From Pseudomonas sp. (GTDB lineage: Bacteria > Pseudomonadota > Gammaproteobacteria > Pseudomonadales > Pseudomonadaceae), in NCBI GenBank assembly GCA_022448005.1, contig JAKUTK010000001.1:13528-77527 (forward strand): a stretch of 64,000 nt of DNA, read 5' to 3'. Below, piece after piece: positions 39,501 through 50,646 of this stretch. The notes beneath the pieces were generated by a model. That model was given only the letters and a program-made list of their open reading frames with translations, ran no database searches and was not told where the DNA came from. Each line of letters opens with the position of its first letter. Positions within the stretch are counted from its first letter, which is position 1. Made by a program: the position numbers and the translations under genes.

Positions 39501-39935
39501 CTACTGCGACCATTCACCACCCGCACTTTCACAGTCGATCTTGGCCTGAGCGTGATCGGTTGCCTTGTAGTAGTAGGTGATGATGCGCGCCTGCTCGGGC
39601 ACCGTGGTGGGCGCGGGCGTGCTGGTCGCCTGGCTACCGGTGGCACGTTCGTTGGCCAAGGTTGCGGGCGTCAACGCAGCCGTACAAACGCCGAAATGAC
39701 CGGATGGGCAACTGTCGAGGATCTCCCGGCGAGAGTTCTTCACCGCCTCGTTGTTTTGACAGACCCAGTCGATGTTGTTGTCGCCCATGCCCTCGTAGCG
39801 AAAGCACTTCTCGGTCACCACCGGCGGCGGCACTGCGCCGGACGTTTCAGCACTGACATAGCAGGAATTGGCGGCAGCCGGCAGGCTCAACCCGGCTGTA
39901 ATGACTAGCAGAACAGAACGAAACAAGAGGTTCAT
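39501..39935 (-). CDS. Exported Cys-containing hypothetical protein
   Basis: A 144-residue protein with a signal peptide (about 1-22, VLLVITAGLSLPAAA) and six Cys in the mature part, suggesting disulphides. A Thr/Pro/Ala-rich linker (about 100-112) precedes a C-terminal YYYKATDHAQAKIDCESAGGEW segment, which looks like a separate small module. I do not recognise a family. It lies upstream of the cytochrome c'-like gene in the same direction (72-bp gap). Confidence 0.7.
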   Translation of the reverse strand: MNLLFRSVLLVITAGLSLPAAANSCYVSAETSGAVPPPVVTEKCFRYEGMGDNNIDWVCQNNEAVKNSRREILDSCPSGHFGVCTAALTPATLANERATGSQATSTPAPTTVPEQARIITYYYKATDHAQAKIDCESAGGEWSQ

Positions 39936-40106
39936 GTTGGCAGCTCCTGAGGGTCACTCGCCCGGCGAGGTTCACCGAACCTTAGGGTTCGACCGCTCAG
40001 TCGTTGACCGAGTTCGCGATTCGCCAAGCGCACAATCCGCCCGGCACCATTTGCGTCCTCATCTAGTCCACTCTTTGCAGCCTATGGACGCTGACCTGAG
40101 GACCCC

Positions 40107-41357
40107 ATGCTAGAACTTTCGGCCATTTTCATCAGCCTCACGGCACTGCTCGCCTACCTCAACTACCGTTTCATCGGTTTGCCACCCACCATCGGCGTAA
40201 TGGCCACAGCGCTGGTGTTCTCACTGCTGCTGCATGGGCTGACCATGCTCGGCCTGCCCCTGCTGGAGGCTCAGATCGAGGCGTTGGTCGGGCGAATCGA
40301 CTTCAATCACCTGTTGATGGACGGAATGTTGTCGTTTCTGCTGTTTGCCGGTGCGCTGCACATCAACCTGGCCGATCTGCGCGCCCGCCGCTGGGCGATC
40401 GGTCTACTGGCTACGGTCGGGGTACTGTTTTCCACAGCCGTGATCGGTTTGGGCAGTTGGTGGATCCTCGACCTCTTTGGGCTCCAGCCGCCGCTGCTCT
40501 ACTGCCTGCTGTTCGGCGCGCTTATTTCGCCAACCGACCCCATCGCCGTGCTCGGCATCATGCGTTCGGCCGGCGCGCCAAAAGCACTGGAGACCACTAT
40601 CGTCGGCGAGTCGCTGTTCAACGACGGGGTCGCAGTCGTGGTGTTCACCGTGCTGTTGGGCGTGCTCGCCCGCGGCGAAGCGCCAGGCGCGGGGGAAGCC
40701 ATATGGTTGTTCGTCGAGGAAGCCGGAGGGGGCATCTTGCTCGGCGCTCTGCTTGGCGCATTGACCTTTGCCCTGCTCAAGAGCATCGACCAATACCAGG
40801 TGGAGGTCTTGCTGACCCTCGCGCTGGTACTGGGCGGCTACACCCTGGCCACGCACCTGCACGTCTCCGGCCCCATCGCCATGGTGGTGGCCGGACTGAT
40901 CATCGGTAACCAGGGGCGCCGGCATGCCATGTCGGATCACACCCGGGCCAACCTCGATAACTTCTGGGAGCTACTCGACGAGATTCTCAACGCAGTGCTC
41001 TTCGTGCTGATCGGCATGGAGTTGGTGCTACTGCCATTCAGCGCGCAGTACCTGCTGATTGCGCTGTGCGTCACCCTCCTCATCCTTGGCACCCGCCTGG
41101 TGGCAGTCGGTCCGGCAGCCTTTCTGTTGCGCAAAATGGGCCGCGCACTGCCCAACGGCACCGTGCGCATCCTCACCTGGGGCGGGCTGCGAGGCGGCAT
41201 TTCTGTAGCGTTGGTGCTGGCGCTGCCAGCCAGCGACGAGCGCAATCTGCTGCTGAACATCACCTATCTGGTGGTGCTGTTCTCGATCCTGGTCCAGGGA
41301 CTGAGCATTGGCAGACTGGTTCGGCGGATCTGCACGCGCGACAGCCGCATCCATTAA
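40107..41357 (+). CDS. Na+/H+ antiporter, NhaP-type (CPA1)
   Basis: A 416-residue inner-membrane antiporter with about 12 transmembrane helices. CPA1 motifs are present: the ion-binding ALISPTDPIAVLGIM, GESLFNDGVAVVVF and the later LTWGGLRGGISVALVLALP. There is no large cytoplasmic C-terminal domain. GAGGA lies five bases before the ATG. It is upstream of the ahcY riboswitch in the same direction but with a separate promoter between. Confidence 0.92.
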   Translation: MLELSAIFISLTALLAYLNYRFIGLPPTIGVMATALVFSLLLHGLTMLGLPLLEAQIEALVGRIDFNHLLMDGMLSFLLFAGALHINLADLRARRWAIGLLATVGVLFSTAVIGLGSWWILDLFGLQPPLLYCLLFGALISPTDPIAVLGIMRSAGAPKALETTIVGESLFNDGVAVVVFTVLLGVLARGEAPGAGEAIWLFVEEAGGGILLGALLGALTFALLKSIDQYQVEVLLTLALVLGGYTLATHLHVSGPIAMVVAGLIIGNQGRRHAMSDHTRANLDNFWELLDEILNAVLFVLIGMELVLLPFSAQYLLIALCVTLLILGTRLVAVGPAAFLLRKMGRALPNGTVRILTWGGLRGGISVALVLALPASDERNLLLNITYLVVLFSILVQGLSIGRLVRRICTRDSRIH

Positions 41358-41380
41358 TGACCGAGAGCACTGCGCCGGGC

Positions 41381-41409
41381 TTGGGATTGCTCGCAGTCAA
41401 GGCTATAAT
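41381..41409 (+). promoter_or_regulatory. Sigma70 promoter of ahcY
   Basis: TTGGGA (41381-41386), a 17-base spacer and a perfect TATAAT (41404-41409). Transcription would begin near 41416, placing the SAH riboswitch inside a leader of about 155 bases. Confidence 0.7.
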
Positions 41410-41452
41410 CGCCGGGCTTCACACCGCCGGCACCGTTCGGCCGTGCCCGCCA

Positions 41453-41539
41453 CCTGTCCGAGGGGCGCTGCAGCAGGCTTACCATTCAGGGGTCTGTCAG
41501 GCTCGGACAGGGCGTTAACCATACGCATCAACGGCGCCC
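41453..41539 (+). promoter_or_regulatory. S-adenosylhomocysteine (SAH) riboswitch
   Basis: The leader of ahcY matches the SAH riboswitch: conserved core CCGAGGGGCGCTGCAGC (41458-41474), AGGCTCGG (41499-41506) and a distal AACGGCGCCC (41530-41539). Stem P1 is a perfect 10-bp helix, CCTGTCCGAG (41453-41462) with CTCGGACAGG (41502-41511). The pseudoknot GGGCGC (41463-41468) pairs with GCGCCC (41534-41539). In known cases SAH binding raises ahcY expression. The ribosome-binding site (GGAG, 41557) lies 18 bases after the pseudoknot. Confidence 0.93.
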
Positions 41540-41569
41540 ATTCGCACAAAACGAATGGAGAACTCTTCA

Positions 41570-42979
41570 ATGAGCGCTGTCATGACGCCTGCAGGTTTCA
41601 ACGATTTCAAGGTCGCCGACATTTCCCTGGCCGATTGGGGTCGTCGCGAGATCATCATCGCCGAATCCGAGATGCCCGCCCTGATGGGGCTGCGCGCCAA
41701 GTACGCCGGCGAGCTACCGCTCAAGGGCGCAAAGATCCTCGGCTGCATCCACATGACCATCCAGACCGCCGTGCTGATCGAGACGCTGACCGCCCTCGGC
41801 GCCGAAGTACGCTGGTCCAGCTGTAACATCTTCTCCACTCAGGATCAGGCCGCTGCAGCCATCGCCGCGGCGGGCATCCCGGTGTTCGCCTGGAAAGGCG
41901 AAACCGAGGAAGAGTACGAGTGGTGCATCGAGCAGACCATCCTCAAGGACGGCCAGCCGTGGGACGCCAACATGATCCTTGATGACGGCGGCGACCTGAC
42001 TCAGATCCTCCACGACAAGTACCCGCAGGTGCTGGAGCGCGTCCATGGCGTCACCGAAGAAACCACCACCGGCGTGCATCGCCTGCAGGACATGCTTAAG
42101 AAAGGCACCCTGAAGATCCCGGCGATCAACGTCAACGACTCGGTCACTAAGAGCAAGAACGACAACAAGTACGGCTGCCGCCACAGCCTGAACGATGCCA
42201 TCAAGCGCGCCACTGACCACCTGCTGTCCGGCAAGCAGGCGCTGGTGATTGGCTACGGCGACGTAGGCAAGGGCTCGGCTCAGTCGCTGCGTCAGGAAGG
42301 CATGATCGTCAAGGTTTCGGAAGTCGACCCGATCTGCGCCATGCAGGCCTGCATGGACGGCTTCGAACTGGTCTCCCCGTACAAGGACGGTCTGAACGAC
42401 GGTACCGATGCCTGCATCGACACTGCACTGCTGGGCAAGATCGACCTGATCGTCACCACCACCGGCAACGCCAACGTGTGTGACGCCGGCATGCTCAAAG
42501 CGCTGAAGAAGCGCGCCGTAGTCTGCAACATCGGCCATTTCGATAACGAAATCGACACAGCCTTTACCCGCAAGAACTGGGCGTGGGAAGAGGTCAAGCC
42601 GCAGGTGCACAAGATTCACCGCACCGGCCCGGGCAGCTTCGATGCGCAGAACGACGATTACCTGATCCTGTTGGCCGAAGGCCGCCTGGTGAACCTGGGT
42701 AACGCCACCGGTCACCCGAGCCGGATCATGGATGGCTCGTTCGCCAATCAGGTGCTCGCGCAGATCCACCTGTTCAACGAGAAGTTTGCCGACCTACCGG
42801 TCACTGAAAAGACCGCCAACGTCACCGTCATGGTGCTGCCGAAGAAGCTCGACGAGGAAGTCGCAGCGGAAATGGTCAAGGGCTTCGGCGGTGTCATTAC
42901 TCGCCTGACGCCGAGTCAGGCCGAGTACATCGGCGTTGAAGTCGAAGGCCCGTTCAAGCCGGATAGCTACCGCTACTAA
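41570..42979 (+). CDS. ahcY: Adenosylhomocysteinase
   Basis: Hydrolyses S-adenosylhomocysteine to homocysteine and adenosine, clearing the product inhibitor of methyltransferases; cytoplasmic, NAD-dependent. The 469 residues include [25 protein letters not shown], the first signature [16 protein letters not shown], the Rossmann motif [16 protein letters not shown] and a C-terminal PFKPDSYRY. The ATG at 41570 is 9 bases after GGAG; an ATG at 41555 would overlap that site. It is controlled by the riboswitch and followed by metF. Confidence 0.97.
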   Translation: MSAVMTPAGFNDFKVADISLADWGRREIIIAESEMPALMGLRAKYAGELPLKGAKILGCIHMTIQTAVLIETLTALGAEVRWSSCNIFSTQDQAAAAIAAAGIPVFAWKGETEEEYEWCIEQTILKDGQPWDANMILDDGGDLTQILHDKYPQVLERVHGVTEETTTGVHRLQDMLKKGTLKIPAINVNDSVTKSKNDNKYGCRHSLNDAIKRATDHLLSGKQALVIGYGDVGKGSAQSLRQEGMIVKVSEVDPICAMQACMDGFELVSPYKDGLNDGTDACIDTALLGKIDLIVTTTGNANVCDAGMLKALKKRAVVCNIGHFDNEIDTAFTRKNWAWEEVKPQVHKIHRTGPGSFDAQNDDYLILLAEGRLVNLGNATGHPSRIMDGSFANQVLAQIHLFNEKFADLPVTEKTANVTVMVLPKKLDEEVAAEMVKGFGGVITRLTPSQAEYIGVEVEGPFKPDSYRY

Positions 42980-42989
42980 TCGAGGCCAT

Positions 42990-43035
42990 GCCGCATCGGC
43001 ACTCTGGCGACCATTTCGTCCGAGTGCGATGCGGC
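42990..43035 (+). other. Strong hairpin between ahcY and metF
   Basis: GCCGCATC (42990-42997) pairs with GATGCGGC (43028-43035) and GCACTC (42999-43004) with GAGTGC (43022-43027), one bulged G between. This 14-bp stem lies before the metF ribosome-binding site. There is no T run, so it may be a processing site, partial terminator or stabiliser of the ahcY message. Confidence 0.55.
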
Positions 43036-43056
43036 TGATTGCCGAAAGGAATTGTC

Positions 43057-43908
43057 ATGTCACACACACGTAGCCATAGCTTCAGCTTCGAGTTCTTTCC
43101 GACCAAGACCGACGCCGGGCACGAAAAACTCCTGGCCACTGCCAGGTGCCTGGCCGAATACAAACCGGACTTCTTCTCCTGCACCTACGGTGCCGGCGGC
43201 TCGACACGCGATCGCACCTTGAACACGGTGATGCAGCTGGACGGCGAGGTTAAAGTGTCCACGGCGCCGCACCTATCCTGCGTTGGCGGTAGCAAGCAGG
43301 AGCTGCGCGAGCTGCTCAACCTGTACAAGGACGCCGGCATCAAACGCATTGTCGCCCTGCGCGGTGATCTGCCGTCGGGCATGGGCATGGCCAGCGGTGA
43401 GCTGCGCTATGCCAATGAGCTGGTGGAATTCATTCGCGCCGAAACCGGCGACCACTTCCACATCGAAATCGCGGCCTATCCGGAAATGCATCCGCAAGCA
43501 CGCAATTTCGAGGATGACCTGGCCAATTTCGTGCGCAAGGCCAAGGCCGGCGCCGACAGCGCCATCACCCAGTATTTCTTCAACGCCGATTGCTACTTCT
43601 ACTTCGTCGAGCGCGTGCGCAAGATGGGCGTCGAAACGCCGATCGTGCCGGGCATCATGCCGATCACCAACTACAGCAAGCTGGCGCGCTTCTCAGATGC
43701 CTGCGGTGCGGAGATTCCACGCTGGGTGCGCAAGCAGCTGGAAGCCTACGGTGACGACATGGAGAGCATCCAGACCTTCGGCGCGCAGGTCATTACCGAG
43801 ATGTGCGAGAAGCTGCTCGCCGGCGGTGCGCCGGGGTTGCACTTCTACACCCTGAACCAAGCCGAGCCGAGCCTGGCAATCTGGGACAATCTCAAGCTGG
43901 GCCGCTGA
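43057..43908 (+). CDS. metF: 5,10-methylenetetrahydrofolate reductase
   Basis: FAD enzyme that reduces methylene-THF to methyl-THF, the methyl donor for methionine regeneration from homocysteine. The 283-residue barrel shows FSFEFFPTKTD, FFSCTYGAGGSTRDRT, ALRGDLP, an AAYPEMHPQA segment and a QYFFNADCYFYF strand. The ATG at 43057 has AAAGGA six bases upstream. Downstream of ahcY, it continues the SAM cycle (homocysteine to methionine). Confidence 0.96.
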   Translation: MSHTRSHSFSFEFFPTKTDAGHEKLLATARCLAEYKPDFFSCTYGAGGSTRDRTLNTVMQLDGEVKVSTAPHLSCVGGSKQELRELLNLYKDAGIKRIVALRGDLPSGMGMASGELRYANELVEFIRAETGDHFHIEIAAYPEMHPQARNFEDDLANFVRKAKAGADSAITQYFFNADCYFYFVERVRKMGVETPIVPGIMPITNYSKLARFSDACGAEIPRWVRKQLEAYGDDMESIQTFGAQVITEMCEKLLAGGAPGLHFYTLNQAEPSLAIWDNLKLGR

Positions 43909-43914
43909 CGCAAC

Positions 43915-43945
43915 GACCAGCTCCCTGAAAAACAGGGAGCTGGTC
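43915..43945 (+). terminator. Hairpin after metF
   Basis: GACCAGCTCCCTG (43915-43927) and CAGGGAGCTGGTC (43933-43945) form a 13-bp stem with an AAAAA loop, 7 bases after the metF stop. No T run follows, but stem strength and position favour a terminator. Confidence 0.65.
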
Positions 43946-44000
43946 AATGAACCTGCGAACTGCCACACTGTCCTACCAATGCGGTGATAACAGGCTCTGT

Positions 44001-44006
44001 TATACT
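44001..44006 (+). promoter_or_regulatory. -10 element upstream of rhlE
   Basis: TATACT preceded by TGT is a good extended -10 element. It would give a leader of about 130 bases before the rhlE start; no clear -35 is seen. Long leaders are common for DEAD-box helicase genes. Confidence 0.35.
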
Positions 44007-44142
44007 CCGCGCTTCCGCCAGGCTTACGCCCGGATGTCGTCATCGTTGAGATGCGGCAGGACCGGACGGGATCGCACGCCAGTCGCGATTCGAGCCAGGC
44101 ATGACCATCCAGGGCTTCGCCCTATACGAGACAGGATTACTC

Positions 44143-45960
44143 ATGTCCTTTGCTTCCCTCGGTCTCTCCGAGGCTTTGGCCGGTGCCGTCGAGGCTGCCG
44201 GTTATACCCAGCCTACACCAGTGCAACAGCGGGCCATTCCCGCCGTGTTGCAAGGACGCGACCTGATGGTCGCTGCACAGACGGGAACCGGCAAGACCGG
44301 TGGCTTTGCCCTCCCCGTGCTGGAAATTCTTTTCCCGGGTGGCCATCCCGATCGCGAGCACCGCCACGGTCCGCGTCAGCCACGCGTATTGGTGCTGACA
44401 CCGACGCGCGAACTCGCCGCCCAGGTTCACGACAGCTTCAAGCTGTACGCCCGCGACCTGCCGCTGAAAAGCGCGGTCATCTTCGGCGGCGTCGGCATGA
44501 ACCCGCAGGTGCAGGCGATTGCCAAGGGCCTCGACGTGCTCGTCGCCTGCCCTGGCCGCTTGCTGGACCTGGCCAACCAGAAGGCCGTCGACCTCTCCCA
44601 CGTGGAGATTCTGGTCCTCGACGAAGCCGACCGCATGCTCGACATGGGCTTCATCCATGACGTCAAGAAGGTCCTCGCCAAGCTGCCGACCAAGCGGCAG
44701 AACCTGCTGTTCTCGGCGACCTTTTCCAAGGACATCACCGACCTCGCCAGCAAGCTGCTGCACGAGCCGGAGAAAATCCAGGTCACGTCTCCGAACACGA
44801 CAGTCGAGCGTATCGAGCAACGGGTATTCCGTCTGCCGGCCACACACAAGCGCGCCCTGCTGGCTCACCTGATCACTCAGGGTGCCTGGGAACAGGTGCT
44901 GGTGTTCACCCGCACCAAGCATGGCGCCAACCGCCTCGCCGAGTACCTCGACAAGCACGGCCTGCCGGCTGTCGCGATTCACGGCAACAAGAGCCAAAAC
45001 GCTCGTACCAAAGCACTGGCTGACTTCAAGGCCAACCAGGTACGTATCCTGGTCGCCACTGATATCGCCGCGCGCGGGCTGGACATCGACCAGTTACCCC
45101 ATGTGGTTAACTTCGAGCTGCCCAATGTCGAGGAAGATTACGTTCACCGCATCGGTCGTACTGGCCGCGCCGGTCGCAGCGGCGAAGCGATCTCGCTGGT
45201 TGCACCCGATGAGGAAAAGCTCCTCAAAGGCATCGAGCGGATGACCAAGCAGAAGATTCCCGACGGTGACTTGATGGGTTTCGACGCCGCCTCCATCGAA
45301 GCGGAGAAGCCGGAAGTCCGCGAACCGCGCCAGCCTCGTCCTGCCCGCAATAGCGAACGCAAACCGCGCGGCGAGCGCGCCGCCAAAACCACCGAAGCGG
45401 CCGCTGGCGAGCCGAAAGCGGGCGACCGCAACCGCCGCGGACGCAACAAGCCGCGCAATGCGCGTCCAGCGCAGGGCTCAGCAGAGCAGACAGCTGCCGC
45501 GCCGGCAAGCCGTCCGCCTCGCATACCGAATGATCGCGCTCCGGACGTATTTCTTGATGACGAAGTCGATAACTTCGGCAACAGCGTCGACTATGTCAGT
45601 CCCTACCAGAACAAGCAGGGACGTGGCCGTCGCCCCGGCGCCCCGGCTCAACCCGGCGGCCAACCACGTGCCGCGGCGGGCCCTCGCGCGGCTACTGCCG
45701 GTGCAGGCGCTCAGGGCAAAGGCAAGCGTCAAGGCCAATCAGCCCGTGGCAGCCAGCCACGCCGCAAGAATGAAGGACGCCGCATCGAGGGTGACAACGG
45801 TGGCGCCCGTCGGGACGTTGCGGAGAAGCCGAAGGAAAAGCAGCCGGTCATCATCCACAAGGAGTCGAAGCTGGACCGCCTGCCCAGCATCGAGCAGCTG
45901 GAACAGCTTCCGACCAAGCCTCGCGGCGAGAAGCCGGCATTGCTGACCCGCAATCGCTGA
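44143..45960 (+). CDS. rhlE: DEAD-box RNA helicase RhlE-like with long basic tail
   Basis: A 605-residue RNA helicase: Q motif (TPVQQRAIP), motif [19 protein letters not shown] ([14 protein letters not shown]), SAT, RGLDI and [10 protein letters not shown] in the first 370 residues. A low-complexity tail of about 220 residues rich in Arg, Lys, Gly, Pro and Ala follows, typical of RhlE paralogues and likely to bind RNA. The ATG at 44143 is 7 bases after AGGA; an ATG at 44101 lacks a site. It sits between metF and the efflux operon, as in P. aeruginosa. Confidence 0.9.
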   Translation: MSFASLGLSEALAGAVEAAGYTQPTPVQQRAIPAVLQGRDLMVAAQTGTGKTGGFALPVLEILFPGGHPDREHRHGPRQPRVLVLTPTRELAAQVHDSFKLYARDLPLKSAVIFGGVGMNPQVQAIAKGLDVLVACPGRLLDLANQKAVDLSHVEILVLDEADRMLDMGFIHDVKKVLAKLPTKRQNLLFSATFSKDITDLASKLLHEPEKIQVTSPNTTVERIEQRVFRLPATHKRALLAHLITQGAWEQVLVFTRTKHGANRLAEYLDKHGLPAVAIHGNKSQNARTKALADFKANQVRILVATDIAARGLDIDQLPHVVNFELPNVEEDYVHRIGRTGRAGRSGEAISLVAPDEEKLLKGIERMTKQKIPDGDLMGFDAASIEAEKPEVREPRQPRPARNSERKPRGERAAKTTEAAAGEPKAGDRNRRGRNKPRNARPAQGSAEQTAAAPASRPPRIPNDRAPDVFLDDEVDNFGNSVDYVSPYQNKQGRGRRPGAPAQPGGQPRAAAGPRAATAGAGAQGKGKRQGQSARGSQPRRKNEGRRIEGDNGGARRDVAEKPKEKQPVIIHKESKLDRLPSIEQLEQLPTKPRGEKPALLTRNR

Positions 45961-45974
45961 CAGGTAACACAAAC

Positions 45975-46004
45975 AAAAACGCCGCCCTTGAGGGCGGCGT
46001 TTTT
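45975..46004. terminator. Bidirectional terminator after rhlE
   Basis: AAAAACGCCGCCC (45975-45987) pairs with GGGCGGCGTTTTT (45992-46004) around TTGA. It can end rhlE and also the convergent efflux operon. Confidence 0.9.
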
Positions 46005-46078
46005 GTTGGAGCCTTTTTATTCTTGGCCGAGCCATAACATCAAGGAGCGGTGGCAAGCGCCGCCACACGAGGACGAGG

Positions 46079-47509
46079 TCAACCCGGACCCGGGATAGCC
46101 TCGTCTTGGGCATCCCAACCGCCGCCCAACGCTTTGAACAGTTCGACCTCACTGACCATTTGCGCCAGACGGTCGCTGATGAATTGCTGCTGTACCTCGA
46201 ACAGCTGTCGCTGTGCGTCGAGGAGCGTCAGATAGCTGTCTATACCGGTGCGGTAACGGCGCTCGGCCAGACGGTAATAATCCTGACTGGTTTCCAACAG
46301 ATCGCGCTGAGCCTGCACTTGGCGAACATAGGTCGATTGAGCAGCCAGCCCATCCGCCACTTCCCGGAAAGCTGTCTGGATAGCCTGCTCATACTGCGCC
46401 ACCTGAATATTGCGGCTGATCTCGGCATAGTCGAGGTTGGCCCGCAGCTGCCCCGCATTGAAGATCGGCACACTGATGCTCGGGGCGAAGTTCCAGTAGC
46501 TGGAGCCGCCATCGAACAACCCGGACAGTTCACTGCTCGCGGTACCCACCGCCCCGGTGAGGCTGATGCGTGGAAAGAACGCTGCCCTCGCCGCCCCGAT
46601 ATTCGCATTGGCGGCGCGTAGCTGGTATTCAGCTTGAATGATGTCCGGTCGGTTATAGAGCAGGTCCGACGGCAGCCCCACCGGAACCGTGGCCAGCAGG
46701 TCACGCTCCAGCCGACCATCGGCCGGCAGCTCCACCGGAATATTCCGACCAAGCAGCAATGCAAGGGCGTTGCGGTCCTGGGCCACCTGGCGGGTGTAAC
46801 GCTCGATCCCTACCCGTGCCGTATCGACCGCGCTGCGCGCCTGGCTCAACTCAAGCGCCGAGGCTACGCCAACGTCGAAACTGCGCTGGGTGAGCGAGAG
46901 GCTTTCTTCGAAGGCCTTGAGTGTGTCACGGCTCACCAGCAACAGGGCCTGATCGGCCTGCAAGGTCAGCCAGGCGTTGGCAATGCTGGCGATCAGGCTG
47001 ATTCGCGTGCTCCGCTGCGCCGCCTCGGTGGCGAGGAATTCCTGCAATGCCTGCTCGCGCAGGCTACCCAGACGCCCGAACAGATCGAGCTCCCAGGACA
47101 CCCCAAGCGTCGCACTGTACTGACTGCTGATGGCGCCCTCGCCGGTCTGGTTGAGATCGCCAGGGGTCCGAGTACGGCTACCGGCAGCATCGCCACTTAC
47201 GAGCGGCAACACATCGGCCCGCTGCACGCGATAAAGGGCGCGATAAGCATCGACGTTCAGCGCAGCGATACGCAGGTCGCGGTTGTTTTCCAGGGCCACC
47301 TTTATCAGTTCACGTAGCGCAGGGTCCTTGAAGAAGGACTGCCAGTCCATCTCCATCTGCTGCCCTTTCGCTGCACTGGCTGAGCCGACATACGCTTCAC
47401 CCTCGGGCCAGCTGGCAGCCGTAGGTGCGTCAGGTCGCTGGTAATCCGGTATTAACGAGCAACCGCTCAGCGCTGCCATCAGCGCCAGGCTCAATAGTGA
47501 CTTGTTCAT
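46079..47509 (-). CDS. Outer-membrane efflux channel lipoprotein (OprM/TtgC-like)
   Basis: Outer-membrane factor of an RND tripartite pump, 476 residues. It has a lipoprotein signal ([17 protein letters not shown]) and two OEP repeats with the usual [16 protein letters not shown] and the second [39 protein letters not shown]. Trimeric channels of this kind cross the outer membrane and reach into the periplasm. Its start overlaps the inner-membrane pump stop by 4 bases. It is closest to OprM/TtgC from gene order. Confidence 0.93.
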   Translation of the reverse strand: MNKSLLSLALMAALSGCSLIPDYQRPDAPTAASWPEGEAYVGSASAAKGQQMEMDWQSFFKDPALRELIKVALENNRDLRIAALNVDAYRALYRVQRADVLPLVSGDAAGSRTRTPGDLNQTGEGAISSQYSATLGVSWELDLFGRLGSLREQALQEFLATEAAQRSTRISLIASIANAWLTLQADQALLLVSRDTLKAFEESLSLTQRSFDVGVASALELSQARSAVDTARVGIERYTRQVAQDRNALALLLGRNIPVELPADGRLERDLLATVPVGLPSDLLYNRPDIIQAEYQLRAANANIGAARAAFFPRISLTGAVGTASSELSGLFDGGSSYWNFAPSISVPIFNAGQLRANLDYAEISRNIQVAQYEQAIQTAFREVADGLAAQSTYVRQVQAQRDLLETSQDYYRLAERRYRTGIDSYLTLLDAQRQLFEVQQQFISDRLAQMVSEVELFKALGGGWDAQDEAIPGPG

Positions 47510-50500
47510 TGCGCCTCTCCGTTTTGCTCGTCGCTGCCGGTTTTTCTGCGCTTACCCAGCGAAGACACCAGGACATAGAACAGCGGGACCCAGAAAATCG
47601 CCAAGACCATGGCGCTGAGCATGCCGCCGATCACCCCGGTACCGATCGCATGCTTGCTGCCTGCCCCCGCCCCGCTGGAGATTGCCAGAGGAAGCACGCC
47701 AAGCATGAACGCCAGGGAGGTCATGACGATAGGGCGCAAACGAATACGGCTGGCTTCAATCGCGGCGGCGGTCAGCGTCATGCCTTGCTCATGCAGGGTC
47801 TTGGCGAACTCGACGATCAGGATCGCATTCCGTGCCGACAAGCCTACCGTGGTCAGCAGTCCGACCTGGAAGAAGACGTCGTTCGACAATCCGCGGCCCA
47901 TGGTGAAGGCCAGCGCACCGACAATGCCCAACGGCACGACCAGCATGACCGAGAGCGGAACCGACCAGCTCTCATACAGCGCGGCAAGCGCCAGGAATAC
48001 CACCAGTAGCGACAATGCGTAGAGCGCGGGTGCCTGCGATCCGGACAGACGTTCCTCATAGGACTGACCAGTCCAGGAGTAACCGATGCCCGCCGGCAAC
48101 TGCGCGGCGATTCGCTCCACCGCTGCCATGGCCTCGCCGGAGCTGTAACCCGGTGCGGCCGCGCCCAGAATCTCCATTGCCGGCACGCCATTGAAACGCG
48201 TCAGCTTCGGCGCGCCATAAGTCCACTCACCGGTGGCGAAAGCGGTGAAGGGCACCATTTCCCCCTCAGTGTTGCGCACGTACCACTTGCCCAGGTCCTC
48301 CGGATTCATCCGTGAGGTAGGTTCGCCCTGCATGTAAACGCGCTTGACCCTACCCCGATCAATGAAGTCATTGACGTAGCTTGAGCCCCAAGCAATCGAA
48401 AGCGAATCGTTGATCGCCGCCAGGGAAACCTGATGGGCACGCGCTTTTTCATCGTCGATGATCAACCGATACTGCGGCTCGTCACGCATCCCGTTGAAGC
48501 GGACACCGGTGAGCGTCGGGTCCTCGGAAGCGAGCTGCATGAACTGTTCGCGAGCCTTGGTCAGGGCCTCGTGGCCAAGCCCGGCCTGATCCTGCAGATA
48601 GACATCGAAACCGGTGGCATTGCCCAACTCCATTACCGCGGGTGGTGCGAATGCAAACACCATGGCGTCCCGAAGGCTGAAGAAGTAGCCCTGCGCACGC
48701 TGTGCCAGCTCGAACACGCCTTGCCCGGGCTCGGTGCGTTCTTCCCACGGTTTGAGCATGATGAAAGCCATGCCTGAACTTTGACCGCGACCGGCGAAGT
48801 TGAAACCGGTAATGGTGAACACCGAATTGACCGTCTCGCTTTCCTCGGTCAGCAGGTATTCGCGCATCTGCTCGACGACCTCCTGAGTCCGGCTCGCGGT
48901 CGAACCGGCAGGCGTTTGCACCTGGGCGAACAGCACGCCCTGGTCTTCTTCCGGAAGGAAGGCCGTGGGAATACGGGTGAACATCCAAATCATGATGCCG
49001 ACGATGAGCAGGTACATCAGCAGATAGGGTGCTTTGCGCCGCAGCACAGCAGCTACACCCCGCTCGTAGCGCAGCGTGCCGCGCTCGAAGGTGCGATTGA
49101 ACCAGCCGAAGAACCCGCGCTTGCCCTCGTGATCGCCGCTATGCGGTTTGAGGATAGTCGCGCAAAGCGCCGGGGTGAAGATCAGCGCGACCAGTACCGA
49201 GAGCACCATGGCCGAGACGATGGTGATCGAAAACTGCCGGTAGATAACCCCGGTGGAGCCGCCAAAGAAGGCCATCGGCAACAGCACGGCCGATAGCACC
49301 ACGCCGATACCCACCAGCGCGCTCTGAATCTGGCCCATCGACTTGCGAGTGGCCTCCCGCGCGGAAAGCCCCTCCTCGCGCATCACCCGTTCGACGTTCT
49401 CCACCACCACGATCGCATCGTCCACGAGCAAGCCAATGGCCAGAATCATGGCGAACATCGTGAGCGTATTGATGCTGTATCCGAATGTCAGCAGGACCGC
49501 GAAGGTGCCGAGGATCACCACTGGCACCGCCAGCGTCGGGATCAGCGTGGCCCGCAGGTTCTGCAGGAACAGGAACATCACCAGAAACACGAGCACGAAA
49601 GCTTCGATCAGCGTATGCACGACGCCTTCGATGGAGGCCGAGATGACCGGCGTGGTGTCGTAGGGGTAGACCACCTCGACGCCCGGAGGGAAGAAAGGCT
49701 CTAACTCGGAAATCGTTGCGCGCACTGCTTTGGCGGTATCGAGTGCGTTGCCGCCTGCGGCAAGACGTATCCCAAGACCAGCGGCTGGCCGACCGTTGTA
49801 CTCGGCGCGGATCGCATAGCTTTCAGCACCGAGTTCGACTTTAGCGACGTCACGCAGGCGTACCTGAGACCCGTCGGCGTTGACCTTCAGTAAAATCTTC
49901 TCGAACTGTTCCGGCGTTTCCAGCCGGGTCTTGCCAATGATCGTGGCGTTTAGCTGCTGAGTCTCCACCGCTGGCAGGCCGCCGAGCTGGCCGGATGAAA
50001 CCTGGACGTTCTGCTCCTGAATAGCGGATCGAACGTCCACCGCCGTCAGCTGGAACTGCTGCAACTTGGACGGGTCGAGCCAGATGCGCATGGCGTACTG
50101 GGCGCCGAACACCTGGAAGTCACCAACACCCGGCGTACGCGAGATTGGATCCTGTACGTTGGCCACGATGTAGTTGGCCAGGTCGAAGTTGGTCTGCTGC
50201 CCATCCTTCGACACCAATGCCACCACCATCAGGAAGTTGCGCGCCGATTTCGACACCCGTATGCCCTGTTGCTGAACGGCCTGCGGCAGCAGCGGCGTGG
50301 CGAGCTGCAGCTTGTTCTGGACCTGGACCTGCGCGATGTCAGGGTTGGTGCCCTGCTCGAACGTCACGTTGATGGTCATGCTGCCATCGGAGTTGCTCTC
50401 CGAGGAGATGTAGCGCAGCCCGTCGAGGCCATTGAGCTGCTGCTCGATGACCTGAACGACGGTGTCCTGAACGGTTCGAGCCGAAGCGCCCGGATAGTTG

Positions 50501-50640
50501 ACCGATATCGATACGTTCGGCGGTGCGATGCTCGGATATTGGTTGACTGGCAGGTTAAGGACCGCCAGCGTTCCGGCAAGCATCAGCACCAGGGCAATCA
50601 CCCAGGCGAAGATGGGCCGATCGATGAAGAACTTGGACAT
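47506..50640 (-). CDS. RND multidrug efflux pump inner-membrane subunit (MexB/TtgB-like)
   Basis: Proton-driven HAE1-family pump of 1044 residues with 12 transmembrane helices and two large periplasmic loops. Visible are the N-terminus [23 protein letters not shown], the proton-relay Asp pair in TM4 ([22 protein letters not shown]) and the RND stretches [20 protein letters not shown] and [15 protein letters not shown]. Substrates of the MexB/TtgB group include antibiotics, solvents and dyes. It follows the adaptor gene after 6 bases. Assigned to the MexAB-OprM/TtgABC group by length and by operon and chromosomal context. Confidence 0.94.
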   Translation of the reverse strand: MSKFFIDRPIFAWVIALVLMLAGTLAVLNLPVNQYPSIAPPNVSISVNYPGASARTVQDTVVQVIEQQLNGLDGLRYISSESNSDGSMTINVTFEQGTNPDIAQVQVQNKLQLATPLLPQAVQQQGIRVSKSARNFLMVVALVSKDGQQTNFDLANYIVANVQDPISRTPGVGDFQVFGAQYAMRIWLDPSKLQQFQLTAVDVRSAIQEQNVQVSSGQLGGLPAVETQQLNATIIGKTRLETPEQFEKILLKVNADGSQVRLRDVAKVELGAESYAIRAEYNGRPAAGLGIRLAAGGNALDTAKAVRATISELEPFFPPGVEVVYPYDTTPVISASIEGVVHTLIEAFVLVFLVMFLFLQNLRATLIPTLAVPVVILGTFAVLLTFGYSINTLTMFAMILAIGLLVDDAIVVVENVERVMREEGLSAREATRKSMGQIQSALVGIGVVLSAVLLPMAFFGGSTGVIYRQFSITIVSAMVLSVLVALIFTPALCATILKPHSGDHEGKRGFFGWFNRTFERGTLRYERGVAAVLRRKAPYLLMYLLIVGIMIWMFTRIPTAFLPEEDQGVLFAQVQTPAGSTASRTQEVVEQMREYLLTEESETVNSVFTITGFNFAGRGQSSGMAFIMLKPWEERTEPGQGVFELAQRAQGYFFSLRDAMVFAFAPPAVMELGNATGFDVYLQDQAGLGHEALTKAREQFMQLASEDPTLTGVRFNGMRDEPQYRLIIDDEKARAHQVSLAAINDSLSIAWGSSYVNDFIDRGRVKRVYMQGEPTSRMNPEDLGKWYVRNTEGEMVPFTAFATGEWTYGAPKLTRFNGVPAMEILGAAAPGYSSGEAMAAVERIAAQLPAGIGYSWTGQSYEERLSGSQAPALYALSLLVVFLALAALYESWSVPLSVMLVVPLGIVGALAFTMGRGLSNDVFFQVGLLTTVGLSARNAILIVEFAKTLHEQGMTLTAAAIEASRIRLRPIVMTSLAFMLGVLPLAISSGAGAGSKHAIGTGVIGGMLSAMVLAIFWVPLFYVLVSSLGKRRKTGSDEQNGEAQ

Positions 50641-50646
50641 GTCGGG

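Noticed and set aside
42980-43056. A second SAH riboswitch before metF
   Set aside because: The hairpin lacks the GAGGAGCGCTGC core and the pseudoknot arms seen before ahcY.
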